Positions 1 to 8,219 of a DNA stretch of 57,512 nt are shown here, one piece after another. Made by a program: the position numbers and the translations under genes. Source of the stretch: Candidatus Omnitrophota bacterium (GTDB taxonomy: Bacteria; Omnitrophota; Koll11; Duberdicusellales; 4484-171). A model generated the notes under the pieces. It saw nothing but the letters and a program-made list of their open reading frames with translations, did no database searches and was not told the DNA's origin. The stretch spans positions 1-57,512 of the forward strand of contig JAUYCY010000101.1 in assembly GCA_030692055.1 (NCBI GenBank), read 5' to 3'. Every line of letters begins with the position of its first letter. The first letter of the stretch is position 1.

Positions 1-1
1 A

Positions 2-130
2 GAAATTATTCCTGTGGTAAAAGTTGACGGGAGAAAAATCGGTGAAGGTAAACCCGGCAAAGCTACTAAATTATTAATGCAGGAATTTCATAAATTTACA
101 AAAACCGACGGAGTAAAATACACACTGTAA
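2..130 (+). CDS. C-terminal end of a class-IV aminotransferase (IlvE/Dat-like), cut by the window edge
   Basis: Only the last 42 codons are present. They read [19 protein letters not shown] and onward to a TAA at 128-130. The run of a PVV-x-VDGR-x-IG-x-GKPG type, about 25 residues before the stop, is typical of the C-terminus of fold-type IV PLP aminotransferases (branched-chain or D-amino-acid aminotransferases), where the GxPG turn is near the active site. The catalytic lysine lies outside the window, so branched-chain versus D-amino-acid specificity cannot be decided. The stop codon abuts a palindromic repeat (131 onward). Confidence 0.7.
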   Translation, partial: EIIPVVKVDGRKIGEGKPGKATKLLMQEFHKFTKTDGVKYTL

Positions 131-292
131 CGCATAGCGCATAGTGCATAGCGCATGGCGTAGACAAAAGGTAGAGATGGCAAGATTCAGATTCGAAGAT
201 TTAGAGATGCAGGAAATTAACAAATTTTTCAGAGGTATTTACTAACTTAATATTTTTTAAACGCTATGCGCTCTGCGCTTAGCGCTATGCGA
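131..292. repeat. Palindromic element, cgcatagcgc family, enclosing a mini-ORF
   Basis: The left arm at 131-160 is a run of CGCATAGCGCATAG units and the right arm at 262-292 is the complementary ACGCTATGCGCT type, so the element can fold back on itself. The loop holds a 22-codon ORF (177-245). Other copies or partial copies lie at 8928-9072, 12438-12515, 34027-34097, 43212-43338 and, inside a gene, 48383-48414. The right arm ends only about ten bases before the start codon of mcsA. Confidence 0.85.
177..245 (+). pseudogene. Mini-ORF resembling the N-terminus of S23/four-helix-bundle (23S rRNA IVS) proteins
   Basis: ATG at 177 follows a purine-rich stretch (aaaggtagag) and encodes 22 residues that begin MARFRFEDLE and end at TAA 243-245. 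From memory, MxxFxxFEDLE(V/I)WQ is the usual start of the S23 family of four-helix-bundle proteins carried in intervening sequences of 23S rRNA genes. Here the resemblance stops after about ten residues, so I read it as an internally deleted relic. It sits exactly in the loop between the two palindromic arms, which is the arrangement of a real IVS. The identification is inference from a very short match. Confidence 0.4.
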
Positions 293-301
293 GTTTTAAA
301 T

Positions 302-793
302 ATGTTGTGCGATATCTGTCACAAAAATATTGCTACAGTTCATCTTACAGAAATTGTAAACGATAAGGTTATGGAGATGCATATTTGCCAATCCTGCGCT
401 AAGTCAAAAACCCAAGAGCTGAAGGAGCAGTTTAATATTTCAGATCTTTTGGGTGGACTCGTCGATACGGTGGGAGTACGTAAAGAGGACGGATTACTTA
501 AGTGCCAATTTTGCGGATTGACTTACGCTGATTTTAGGAAGAAAGGTAGGTTGGGTTGCGCTATCTGTTACAGCACATTTAAAATACAGCTAACTCCGCT
601 ATTAAAAAAAATACACAGCTCAATTCATCATACAGGAAAATTTCCAATACAGGTAGCCACTAAGGTGTCCATAGGAACGAAAATAAAGGAATTAAAAGAG
701 CGCCTTGAGCGTGCGATAAAGTTGGAAGAATATGAAGAAGCAGTTCATTTACGCGATGAAATAAGAAAGCTGGAGAGCGAGGGAAAAAAGTAA
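302..793 (+). CDS. mcsA: Protein-arginine kinase activator McsA
   Basis: A 163-residue protein with the McsA layout: two treble-clef-type zinc sites (C3/C6 with C29/C32, then C68/C71 with C86/C89) and a C-terminal UVR motif (about residues 128-160; ELKERLERAIKLEEYEEAV), the coiled segment also found in UvrB, UvrC and ClpC. In Firmicutes McsA activates the arginine kinase McsB and couples it to ClpC, and the next two genes here are mcsB and clpC. I chose ATG 302 because an upstream in-frame ATG (266) lies inside a palindromic repeat and would only add repeat-derived residues. No good Shine-Dalgarno sequence is visible. CtsR, the usual partner repressor, is not in the window. Confidence 0.9.
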   Translation: MLCDICHKNIATVHLTEIVNDKVMEMHICQSCAKSKTQELKEQFNISDLLGGLVDTVGVRKEDGLLKCQFCGLTYADFRKKGRLGCAICYSTFKIQLTPLLKKIHSSIHHTGKFPIQVATKVSIGTKIKELKERLERAIKLEEYEEAVHLRDEIRKLESEGKK

Positions 794-1110
794 TTGCTGC
801 AGGTTACAAGCTACACGATTACAATGAAAATTTTAAGTTCTTTCCCAAGTTTGTTGCAAAAGGAAAGAACTTGATTACAGTGATTTTAAGATGATTACAC
901 AGATTTTTGATATATTTTACAGTATTTTTTAATCAGTGTAATCTGTATCTAATCGGTGTAATCCAGAAGCTTTCTGGCATTTAAAAGGTCTAAAATAAAA
1001 ATTCATAGATAATCTATTGAATTTAAATTAGTTATGAAATATTTGTGCAACAAAGTCGAGAAAGCTTCAAATTTTAATCTTGTAATTTGCAGCTTCAAGC
1101 CCGTAGTCTG
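794..1110. repeat. Nested repeat region (GATTACA family and inner hairpins)
   Basis: The outer ends are roughly complementary (CTGCAGGTTACAAGC near 798 and CTTGTAATTTGCAG near 1078). Inside lie GATTACA-type units (about 818-980, left arm gattacaatga, right arm tgtaatc) and an 11-bp perfect stem, AAGTTCTTTCC paired with GGAAAGAACTT (about 828-870). Bases 940-1075 resemble 20355-20480 ahead of the DUF362 gene, including an ATG-led stretch with GTCGAGAAAGCTTCAAA. No gene is supported in this 326-bp gap. Confidence 0.7.
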
Positions 1111-1119
1111 AAGTGTGAT

Positions 1120-2175
1120 ATGTTTGAAGAATTTTTAAACAATAAAGATAGTTGGCTAAGCGGAAGGGGCCCTTCATCAGAAATTATTTTTTCTTCTCGT
1201 ATACGCTTAGCAAGAAATTTCAATGATTTTCCCTTTCCTTGCCGTGCTAACAGTAACCAAAAAGAGATAATACTTAAAAAGATGCAAGAGATTTATTCGA
1301 AGGTTAAGGGACTAAAGAAAGCTATTTTTGTTTCCATGGAGGATTTAAACAATTTAGAAAGGCAATTTCTTCTGGAACGCCATCTCATTAGTCAAGAGCA
1401 TATGGTTTCGCTTAAGGGGAAGGGGTTAATCGTATTGGCTGACGAAAAAATTGCTTTAATGATAAACGAGGAGGACCATTTAAGAATACAAGTGATGACT
1501 TCTGGTTTCGATTTAAAACTATGTTGGGAGGTTATTAACGATATTGATAATGAATTAAGTAAATCTATTGAGTTTGCTTTTTCCTCTTCAATGGGTTACT
1601 TAACTGCTTGCCCTACAAATGTAGGGACAGCGTTGCGGGCATCGTGCATGTTGCATTTGCCTGCTCTTGTGCTTACTAAAAGAATCGCAAAGGTCCTAGA
1701 ACTTTTGGCAAAAATTTCTTTTACCACGCGGGGACTTTTTGGGGAAGGTACACAGGCATTGGGAGATTTTTTCCAGATTTCCAATCAAGCAAGCCTTGGC
1801 CATTCGGAGGCAGAATTAATAGACAACCTTTCAGGGGTTGTAAACCAGGTTAAAGAACAGGAGATGGATGCTCGCGATACTCTTTTTAGAAAACATAAAA
1901 ATAATTTAGAAGATAATATTTGGCGTTCTTTAGGGATTTTAAATAACTGCCGTTTAATTAGCAGCAAAGAAGCTCTAAGCCATCTTTCCATGTTGTCTTT
2001 AGGCTTAGATCTAGGTATAATTAATAGTATCAAGAGAGAATTAATAAATAGCTTATTTATTGCTATTCAGCCAGCGCACCTGCAGAAAATAGAAGGAAAG
2101 GAGTTAAAAGAAGGAGAGAGGGATTATACCAGGGCGCAGATTTTAAGAGAAAAATTAAGTGAAACAAATAATTAA
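1120..2175 (+). CDS. mcsB: Protein-arginine kinase McsB
   Basis: A 351-residue ATP:guanido phosphotransferase-type kinase. The family nucleotide/substrate signatures are visible: SSRIRLARNF near residues 25-34 and CPTNVGTALRAS in the middle, followed by the arginine-rich FTTRGLFGEGT segment. McsB phosphorylates arginines on proteins and marks them for ClpCP, and clpC is the next gene. ATG 1120 is preferred to an upstream in-frame TTG (1087) because homologues begin at about this point and the extra residues would come from repeat DNA. Length matches the family (about 350). Confidence 0.92.
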   Translation: MFEEFLNNKDSWLSGRGPSSEIIFSSRIRLARNFNDFPFPCRANSNQKEIILKKMQEIYSKVKGLKKAIFVSMEDLNNLERQFLLERHLISQEHMVSLKGKGLIVLADEKIALMINEEDHLRIQVMTSGFDLKLCWEVINDIDNELSKSIEFAFSSSMGYLTACPTNVGTALRASCMLHLPALVLTKRIAKVLELLAKISFTTRGLFGEGTQALGDFFQISNQASLGHSEAELIDNLSGVVNQVKEQEMDARDTLFRKHKNNLEDNIWRSLGILNNCRLISSKEALSHLSMLSLGLDLGIINSIKRELINSLFIAIQPAHLQKIEGKELKEGERDYTRAQILREKLSETNN

Positions 2176-2440
2176 AATAACCAAGCTCCCTGCCTGCCGG
2201 CAGGCAGGCAAGAAACAATAACCAATGTTGCGTCTTTCGTTTATCGGTTGCGCTACTTCCCGCATGCGCTTCGTTCTGCGGGATCCCGCCGAGATGAAAT
2301 CGTAGGCGAGACGTTTCGTCTATCGTCATACGTTTTACGTTTAACGCAACCGTGACGAGCGGCGTAACCGCAACCGTTTGACGTAATTCGTCTAGTAATT
2401 GTATCTTGGCTATTTTATAAAAACAGCTATAGAATAATAT
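2176..2440. repeat. Dispersed repeat (ataaccaagctc family) filled with a 20-bp palindrome and other hairpins
   Basis: The left end ATAACCAAGCTC...AAGAAACAATAACC matches the element at 21646-21797, and the right end (TTGTATCTTGGCTATTTTATAAA) matches the right end of that copy. The exact palindrome CCTGCCTGCCGGCAGGCAGG sits at 2189-2208, precisely where the other copy has nothing. The centre (2230-2395) differs from the other copy and contains smaller inverted repeats such as CCGCATGCG...CTGCGG and CGTTTAACG-type runs. No gene is supported. Confidence 0.75.
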
Positions 2441-2452
2441 TAGGAGGTAGTA

Positions 2453-4885
2453 ATGTTCAACAGATTTACAGAAAGAGCGCGTAAGGTATTGGTGCTTGCT
2501 AAAGAAGAAGCAAGGCGTTTTAACCATGATTATATCGGAACCGAACACATTCTTTTAGGCCTGATTCGTGAAGGCGAAGGCGTAGCTTGTGCAGTTTTAC
2601 AAAACTTAGGAATAGACCTAGAGCGTTTAAGAATTGAAATAGAGAAGTTGATCTCTCCGGGAAGTTCAGCTTCTGTCCTTGGAGATATTCCGTTCACACC
2701 GCGAGCAAAAAAAGCTTTGGAACTTGCTGCCGAAGAAGCGCATAATCTTGGCCACAATTATATAGGTACCGAGCATATTCTTTTAGGCCTAATTCGTGAA
2801 GGTGAAGGACTTGCCTCCCAAGTGCTATTTTCTTTAGGCGTGGATTTACGCAAAATTCGCGAAGAAATAGCTACACTTTTAGGAGGAAGTCAACCATTCC
2901 AGAATACCCAAACGGCTACTACCTCAAAAACCCCGGCGTTAGATTCTTTTGGCAGAGATTTGACTAAATTAGCAAAAGATGGCAAGCTTGATCCGGTGAT
3001 TGGTAGAAAAGCAGAGATAGAGAGAGTCATTCAGATTCTTTCACGGCGCACCAAGAATAACCCTGTTCTTTTAGGAGAGGCGGGTGTAGGTAAAACCGCA
3101 ATCGTAGAGGGTTTAGCGCAGAATATTACCTTGGGGGAAGTGCCTGAAGTTTTACGTAATAAAAGAATAGTAGTTTTAGATCTGGCTTTAATGATTGCAG
3201 GGACGAAATATCGCGGCCAGTTTGAAGAACGAATTAAAGCAGTGATGGAAGAGATAAAGCGCTCTAAAGATGTCATGATCTTTATTGATGAGCTGCATAC
3301 TTTAGTGGGCGCAGGCGCAGCTGAAGGGGCGATTGATGCTTCTAATATTTTAAAGCCGTCGCTCTCAAGAGGAGAAATCCAATGCATAGGCGCAACAACT
3401 CTTGATGAATATAGAAAATATATTGAAAAGGATGCAGCTTTAGAGCGAAGATTTCAGCCTATAATTGTTGATCCTAATTCCGTTGAAGAAACTATTGAAA
3501 TTTTAAAAGGGCTAAGAGATAAGTACGAGGCCCACCATAGAGTAAAGTTTTCTAACGAGGCATTAGAGGCATCAGCAAAATTATCGGATAGGTATGTTTC
3601 TGGAAGGTATTTACCTGATAAAGCTGTTGATTTAATCGATGAGGCTGGCGCCAGAGCCCGTCTTGCGATTTTAACCGCCCCTAAGGAAATAAAGAATTTA
3701 GAAGATAAACTAAATGGGATTGACAGGGAAAAGGAAGCTTTTATAAAACAGCAGGATTTTGAGGCAGCGGCGCGACTTAGAGATGAGGAGAAAAAGTTTA
3801 GACTTGAGTTAGATGGTTTAAGGAAAGATTGGAGTAAAAAAAGAGATCAGATTGTTCCATCGGTGAGCGCGGAAGATATCGCGCGTTTGGTTGCTCAAAT
3901 TACAGGTATTCCTATATATAGATTAGAGGAGAGAGAATCCGAAAAGCTTTTAAAGATAGAGGAAAAACTTAGTGAAAAAGTTATAGGCCAAAAAGAGGCG
4001 CTTGCGGCAATTGCGCGTGCCGTAAGAAGAGCCAGAGCTGGGATAAAAGAACCGCGCCGGCCAATAGGCTCTTTTATGTTTTTAGGTCCTACAGGAGTGG
4101 GCAAGACTCTTTTGGCGAAAGCTTTAGCAGAACTTATGTTTGGCGATGAAGATGCATTATTTCAGCTAGATATGAGTGAATATATGGAAAAGTTTAATGT
4201 TTCACGTCTAATAGGCGCTCCTCCTGGCTATGTTGGGTATGAAGAGGGAGGCCAACTTACTGAAAAAGTAAGGAGGCGCCCATATTCGGTAGTTCTTCTT
4301 GATGAAATAGAAAAGGCCCATCCGGATGTTTTTAATCTTCTTCTACAGATTTTTGAAGAGGGTAGGCTTACTGATAGTTTTGGCAGAAGAGTTGACTTCA
4401 AAAATGTCATTCTTATCATGACTTCTAATGTCGGGGCAGAAATTATTCGCAAGCGCGGATCATTGGGATTTAAGGCAATTACTGATGATATAAGCTATGA
4501 AGAAATGAAGAGTCTACTTTTTGAAGAGGTTAAAAAAGCATTTAAGCCTGAGTTTTTGAATCGCCTCGATGAAACTATTGTTTTTAGGCCATTAAGTAAA
4601 GAGGATTTAGAGAAAATTGTTGATATTGAAATTTCTCATGTCAACAGTCGTCTGACTGAACAGAGCGTTGAAGTAGTATTAACACAGGAAGCAAGGGACT
4701 TTTTTGTTGAGAAAGGGTTTGATCCTGCTTTTGGCGCCCGGCCACTAAAACGTGTTATACAAAGATTCCTAGAGGATCCCTTGGCGGAAGATATAATTAA
4801 AGGAGAATTTTTAGAGAGATTAAAGGCAGAGAAATCAGTAAAAATAAAGGTAAAGCGAATAGGGGAAGGATTAAAATTTGAATGA
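2453..4885 (+). CDS. clpC: AAA+ unfoldase ClpC
   Basis: An 810-residue class-I Hsp100 protein. In order: two Clp_N repeats (about 1-145, both with a [17 protein letters not shown] run), AAA-1 with Walker A GEAGVGKT (about 207-214), a middle domain with a UVR motif (about 430-465, [15 protein letters not shown]), AAA-2 with Walker A GPTGVGKT (about 545-552), an LGF-type loop for ClpP docking and the C-terminal [12 protein letters not shown] block. It unfolds substrates, including arginine-phosphorylated ones, for ClpP. A strong ribosome binding site (ttaggaggtag) precedes ATG 2453. It forms the quality-control group with mcsA and mcsB; no clpP is in the window. Confidence 0.97.
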   Translation: MFNRFTERARKVLVLAKEEARRFNHDYIGTEHILLGLIREGEGVACAVLQNLGIDLERLRIEIEKLISPGSSASVLGDIPFTPRAKKALELAAEEAHNLGHNYIGTEHILLGLIREGEGLASQVLFSLGVDLRKIREEIATLLGGSQPFQNTQTATTSKTPALDSFGRDLTKLAKDGKLDPVIGRKAEIERVIQILSRRTKNNPVLLGEAGVGKTAIVEGLAQNITLGEVPEVLRNKRIVVLDLALMIAGTKYRGQFEERIKAVMEEIKRSKDVMIFIDELHTLVGAGAAEGAIDASNILKPSLSRGEIQCIGATTLDEYRKYIEKDAALERRFQPIIVDPNSVEETIEILKGLRDKYEAHHRVKFSNEALEASAKLSDRYVSGRYLPDKAVDLIDEAGARARLAILTAPKEIKNLEDKLNGIDREKEAFIKQQDFEAAARLRDEEKKFRLELDGLRKDWSKKRDQIVPSVSAEDIARLVAQITGIPIYRLEERESEKLLKIEEKLSEKVIGQKEALAAIARAVRRARAGIKEPRRPIGSFMFLGPTGVGKTLLAKALAELMFGDEDALFQLDMSEYMEKFNVSRLIGAPPGYVGYEEGGQLTEKVRRRPYSVVLLDEIEKAHPDVFNLLLQIFEEGRLTDSFGRRVDFKNVILIMTSNVGAEIIRKRGSLGFKAITDDISYEEMKSLLFEEVKKAFKPEFLNRLDETIVFRPLSKEDLEKIVDIEISHVNSRLTEQSVEVVLTQEARDFFVEKGFDPAFGARPLKRVIQRFLEDPLAEDIIKGEFLERLKAEKSVKIKVKRIGEGLKFE

Positions 4886-5790
4886 GATTTTTTTACCTTC
4901 TTATTTTTCTTTTCGCAATATGTATGCCAGATTGTTTTCCCCACGGTTTTATAGAGATCGATTTAAACAAAAGAGAGATAAAATTTGACAGTTTTCGTTT
5001 TGGAAATTATAGCATCGTTGCAGATTTATTCTTCGATGTAAGACAAAAAGACGGTTCTTTGATATTTAGCCTGGATGGCAAAAAAATTTCTTTAACCTCC
5101 GAAAAATCATTACCTTCTGAATGGATAACTAAGCGCAATTTTTCTTGGATAGAGATGAAGATGTTGTTAAAAGATAATAATTTGTTTATCAATTATTTTC
5201 GTTCCCCGGAATTTCTTATCAGGGGAAAAATTGATTTAACTACCCAAGAACTTCTTTTAGATGTAGATGGAAAATGGCAGGAAAAAAGTGTTTTTTTAGA
5301 TGGAAATACAAAAATATCGCTGAGGATTTGGGGTAGGCTTAGCGATTATTTGGTCAACGGGACATTGGATGTTGAAGACGGGGTGTATCGAGACGTTGAG
5401 TTTTCCAAATTTTGTGTGCATTTTTTAGGAAAACCACCGCTTTTTCACCTTACCGATTCCCAGATTACGCTTCGAGACGGCAGTGTTTATGAAATTGACG
5501 GCGCGATGGACGTAAGAGATTTCAGTAATATTTTTCCTAAGGCAGTATACATTTCTAAAAAAGTAGTATTAGGTGACTGGAAAATGCTTTCGGAGAGCGA
5601 TAAAAACGTTGGTTTAAGAAAAAATGTCGATGATAATCTCGACGTTGTTTTTGACACATATGATAGAGAAGATCAATCAATGGAAACCGGGACAGAGGTG
5701 CGTTATAAAATTAAGAGAGACCAATTCCTGAGATTACGAATGCAGGATGATAAAACTATTGTTGGATTTGAAAGGAGAAAAGAATTTTAG
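4882..5790 (+). CDS. Exported protein of unknown function (beta-rich, AsmA/TamB-like flavour)
   Basis: The start codon overlaps the clpC stop (ATGA), so translation is probably coupled. The first 20 residues ([15 protein letters not shown]) look like a cleavable signal peptide. The remaining 280 residues are rich in alternating hydrophobic/charged strands with repeated 'L-x-x-D/G' turns (for example LDGKKISLTSEK, GKIDLTTQELLLDVDGKW), as seen in AsmA/TamB/LPS-transport-type beta-helical proteins. The C-terminus ends in a DNLDVVFDTYDRE...RLRMQDDKTIVGFERR stretch, which recalls TamB/translocation-module ends. I do not recognise a family with certainty. The following mla genes fit an envelope role. 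Confidence 0.55.
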   Translation: MRFFYLLIFLFAICMPDCFPHGFIEIDLNKREIKFDSFRFGNYSIVADLFFDVRQKDGSLIFSLDGKKISLTSEKSLPSEWITKRNFSWIEMKMLLKDNNLFINYFRSPEFLIRGKIDLTTQELLLDVDGKWQEKSVFLDGNTKISLRIWGRLSDYLVNGTLDVEDGVYRDVEFSKFCVHFLGKPPLFHLTDSQITLRDGSVYEIDGAMDVRDFSNIFPKAVYISKKVVLGDWKMLSESDKNVGLRKNVDDNLDVVFDTYDREDQSMETGTEVRYKIKRDQFLRLRMQDDKTIVGFERRKEF

Positions 5791-5796
5791 ACAAGA

Positions 5797-6250
5797 ATGT
5801 TTTATCCGCCTACGCAGAAGACGACGGCTGTAAAGCCGTGGATGAATGCGAAGCGGATAACCCGCCGTAGCCTTGGCGAAGGCGGGTATGCTTCGGCGGA
5901 TTTCGCCGAAGAATTTGAAGATACCACGGGTGTCCTTCGACAGGCTCAGGATGGTTCGAAAGATGGTGAGCGAAGTCGAACCATAAACCCGCGGAGCTTC
6001 ATGCGTTAGCGGCGTAGTTAGACTGGCTCACTATCTTGCGGTATAGGAAAGTATACCCTAAAGGGCACAAGTAAAAATGCGTCGTAGGTAATGCGGATAG
6101 TTCAATTTTATGTCGTAGCTACCGCAAGGAAGTTCAAGGTTGTGAGCTTGCCAACTTCGTTGGCAAGTGAACTTTCTTGAACGAAGTCGAAAAGTTAGCC
6201 CGAGCCTGTCTGTCGGCAAGCAGGGAGTTATAGAAGGCTTCATTTTTAAT
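5797..6250. repeat. Composite palindromic repeat array ahead of mlaE
   Basis: About 450 bases without a credible gene. It contains tccgcc/ggcgga hairpins (5808-5910), an inverted pair built on cttcgacaggctcaggatggttcgaa and gaaccataaaccc (5935-5990), a tgagcttgccaacttcgttggcaag hairpin (6140-6170), a degenerate copy of the 20-bp palindrome (CCTGTCTGTCGGCAAGCAGG, about 6205-6224) and the right end gggagttatagaaggcttcatt shared with the elements ending at 7214 and 43612. An in-frame ORF at 5797-6009 is made wholly of these repeats. Confidence 0.7.
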
Positions 6251-6260
6251 GTGATATTCT

Positions 6261-7070
6261 ATGAATGGCAATAACGTTCCTTCATTTTTTACACAAATTT
6301 GGGGTTTAGGCAATCTGATTAAAAAAATAAGCATATTATTCCAATATGTAGGCAGCATTAGTTTCTTTATAGGAGATATTTTTCGGTGGTTGTTTGTTAA
6401 AAAAAGAGACCTTAAGGCTATTGTTCGGGAAATAATCTTTATTGGCATAAATAGCCTTCCGCTTGTGTCTTTAATTTCTTTTTTTGTTGGAATTATTATT
6501 GCTTTTCAAACCGCCTACCAGCTAAAGCAATTTTCTTCAGAAATTTATATCGCTTCTTTAGTGGCTCTATCGTTAGTAAGAGAACTTGGGCCAGTTTTAG
6601 GTTCTTTGATAGTTGCAGCCAGAAGCGGAGCGTCTATTACCGCTGGTATAGGTTCAATGAAAATAAGCGAACAGGTAGATGCCCTAGAGGCTTTTGCGGT
6701 AGACCCTATAGATTATCTCGTGGTTCCTAAATTTATTGCGTTACTTGTTACGATGCCGGTTCTAATCATTTATGCTGATTGTCTAGGTATTCTAGGAGGC
6801 TATGTTGTTGGTTCTTCTAAATTTGGTATTCCTTTTAAATTTTATTTTAAATTAACATTTGATGCCCTAAAGAACAAAGATATTATTAGCGGATTGTTAA
6901 AGAGCGTATGCTTCGGATCAATAATTGCATTCGTTGCTTCTTACGAAGGGTTTCGTCCGCTTTCGTCTACAGAAGTTTCCGAAGCAGTTACTCATTCTGT
7001 GGTGCGTTCTTTTATCTTAATTATCGTTTGCGACTGTATACTAACGGCTTTGTTTTATTTCACGTTTTAA
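6261..7070 (+). CDS. mlaE: Phospholipid-transport permease MlaE
   Basis: A 269-residue membrane protein of the MlaE/YrbE permease family, which forms the inner-membrane channel of the Mla (MCE) lipid transporter. Visible marks are the long hydrophobic segments (about 52-80, 98-125, 150-175, 205-225, 240-265) and the family block ELGPVLGSLIVAARSGASITA followed by EQVDALEAFAVDP, the coupling region that contacts the ATPase. mlaF and an mlaD-like gene follow on the same strand. No clear ribosome binding site precedes ATG 6261, and the repeat array ends about 15 bases upstream. Confidence 0.93.
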   Translation: MNGNNVPSFFTQIWGLGNLIKKISILFQYVGSISFFIGDIFRWLFVKKRDLKAIVREIIFIGINSLPLVSLISFFVGIIIAFQTAYQLKQFSSEIYIASLVALSLVRELGPVLGSLIVAARSGASITAGIGSMKISEQVDALEAFAVDPIDYLVVPKFIALLVTMPVLIIYADCLGILGGYVVGSSKFGIPFKFYFKLTFDALKNKDIISGLLKSVCFGSIIAFVASYEGFRPLSSTEVSEAVTHSVVRSFILIIVCDCILTALFYFTF

Positions 7071-7087
7071 GCGTAGAGCCATATAGA

Positions 7088-7214
7088 TTTTATACATTCA
7101 CGGCGCTTCCCGATGATGTCGGGATTTCGCTTATTATCGTATTAAGGTGCTCAAAAAACCGCGACATTCATAAGCGCACCTGCCGGCAGGCAGGGAGCTA
7201 TGGAAGGTTTCATT
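7088..7214. repeat. Dispersed element (tttatacattc...ggaaggtttcatt), copy 1
   Basis: The first 75 bases (TTTATACATTC, CGGCGCTTCCCGATGATG, then ATTAAGGTGCTCAAAAAACCG) match 43363-43436 with only a few differences and contain a TCCCGA/TCGGGA hairpin. The right end ggagctatggaaggtttcatt matches ends at 6245 and 43612. A shortened palindrome CCTGCCGGCAGGCAGG sits at 7179-7194. The element fills the gap between mlaE and mlaF. Confidence 0.8.
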
Positions 7215-7234
7215 ATGCAGACTGGAAATGAAAA

Positions 7235-7987
7235 ATGATTAAGCTAGAGCATGTTTTTAAAAGTTTTGGCGAAAAAAAAGTTCTTCAGGATGTTAATCTG
7301 AATATAGGCAAAGGAGAAACTTTTTTGATTATTGGAAGAAGCGGAGCGGGCAAAACCGTCCTTTTAAAAAATATCATAGGGTTGCTACGGCCGGATTCGG
7401 GAAAAGTTTTCATTGATGGCGTAGATACTACCAAACTCGATAAAAAAGATTTCGAAAAAGTAAGATATCAATTTGGCCTAGTTTTTCAGAGTGCCGCATT
7501 ATTTGATTTTCTTACCATAGAGGAAAACGTTGGCTTTTTTCTTTACCAGCACACTAATTTAAAAAAAGCCGAGATAAGAAAAAAGGTAAAAGAGACTCTT
7601 GCTTTGGTAGGCTTAGAGGGAATAGAGGATATGTATCCGTATCAGTTAAGCGGCGGAATGAAAAAAAGAGTAGCTATAGCCAGAGCAGTAATTTATAATC
7701 CAAAAATTATAATTTATGACGAGCCTACAACGGGAATTGACCCCATCGCTGTAGATAAAGTAGTTTCTTTGATTGAAGATCTCCACCAGCGTCTTTCAAT
7801 CACATCGCTGGTAGTAACTCATGATTTAGAGGTAGGCCTAAAAATATCCGAACGCATTGCATTTCTATTAGGTGGCAAAATAATTTTCCAAGGTAAAAAA
7901 GATGAGCTAAAGGGTACGAACGACCCCCGGGTAATGCAGTTTTTAAACGGCAGTTCTGCGGGGCCAATAAAGGAGATGGAGGTGTAA
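7235..7987 (+). CDS. mlaF: Phospholipid-transport ATP-binding protein MlaF
   Basis: A 250-residue ABC ATPase. Walker A is GRSGAGKT (about 34-41), the Q-loop follows, the signature is LSGGMKKRVAIARA (about 138), Walker B is IIIYDEPTTGIDP, and the switch histidine lies in VVTHD. The LSGGM signature and the short C-terminal tail (QFLNGSSAGPI) are typical of MlaF. It powers MlaE. The gene sits between mlaE and the MCE-domain gene. Confidence 0.94.
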   Translation: MIKLEHVFKSFGEKKVLQDVNLNIGKGETFLIIGRSGAGKTVLLKNIIGLLRPDSGKVFIDGVDTTKLDKKDFEKVRYQFGLVFQSAALFDFLTIEENVGFFLYQHTNLKKAEIRKKVKETLALVGLEGIEDMYPYQLSGGMKKRVAIARAVIYNPKIIIYDEPTTGIDPIAVDKVVSLIEDLHQRLSITSLVVTHDLEVGLKISERIAFLLGGKIIFQGKKDELKGTNDPRVMQFLNGSSAGPIKEMEV

Positions 7988-7992
7988 TGAGG

Positions 7993-8013
7993 CAGTCCCG
8001 ATGTAATATCGGG
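7993..8013. terminator. Hairpin after mlaF
   Basis: GTCCCGAT and ATCGGGAC pair over 8 bp around a 5-base loop a few bases after the mlaF stop. There is no T-run, so it is more likely an insulated repeat hairpin or mRNA-end stabiliser than a full intrinsic terminator. Confidence 0.35.
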
Positions 8014-8016
8014 ACG

Positions 8017-8208
8017 TAGCCAAATTACACCCCACACCCAGTTTTGCAAATGATGTAAAATAAAAGATATGGACATGAAGTTAAAATTTATCCATTGTAT
8101 TTATCGCAAAGTGTTGTTTCAAAACTGGGTGTGGGGTTCAATTCGCAGACGGCAAAGCCTACGATTTACGTTCGCCAGCAGGCTGCCGTAAATCGTCTGC
8201 TCATTGAA
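8017..8208. repeat. Modular palindromic element, copy A (tagcc ... ctcattgaa)
   Basis: Arms ACCCCACACCCAGTTTTG (8029-8046) and CAAAACTGGGTGTGGGGT (8120-8137) are an 18-bp perfect inverted repeat. After the right arm come TTCAATTCG-CAGACG, a private hairpin (ACGATTTACG...CGTAAATCGT) and the end CTCATTGAA. Copy B at 32708-32908 shares the ends and arms but has different DNA in both loops. The mlaD ribosome binding site (aaggagg) begins directly at the end of the element. Confidence 0.85.
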
Positions 8209-8219
8209 GGAGGTTCGAA

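Noticed and set aside
2063..2548. 161-codon minus-strand ORF between mcsB and clpC
   Set aside because: Covers repeats and the ends of two well-supported genes; the residues CLPAGRELG come from the 20-bp palindrome.
5797..6009. 70-codon ORF after the clpC-linked gene
   Set aside because: Made entirely of palindromic repeats (tccgcc/ggcgga and CCTGAGC types), no ribosome binding site and no protein-like pattern.
6908..7231. 107-codon ORF over the end of mlaE and the following repeat
   Set aside because: Out of frame with mlaE and continuing into repeat DNA; a shadow of mlaE.
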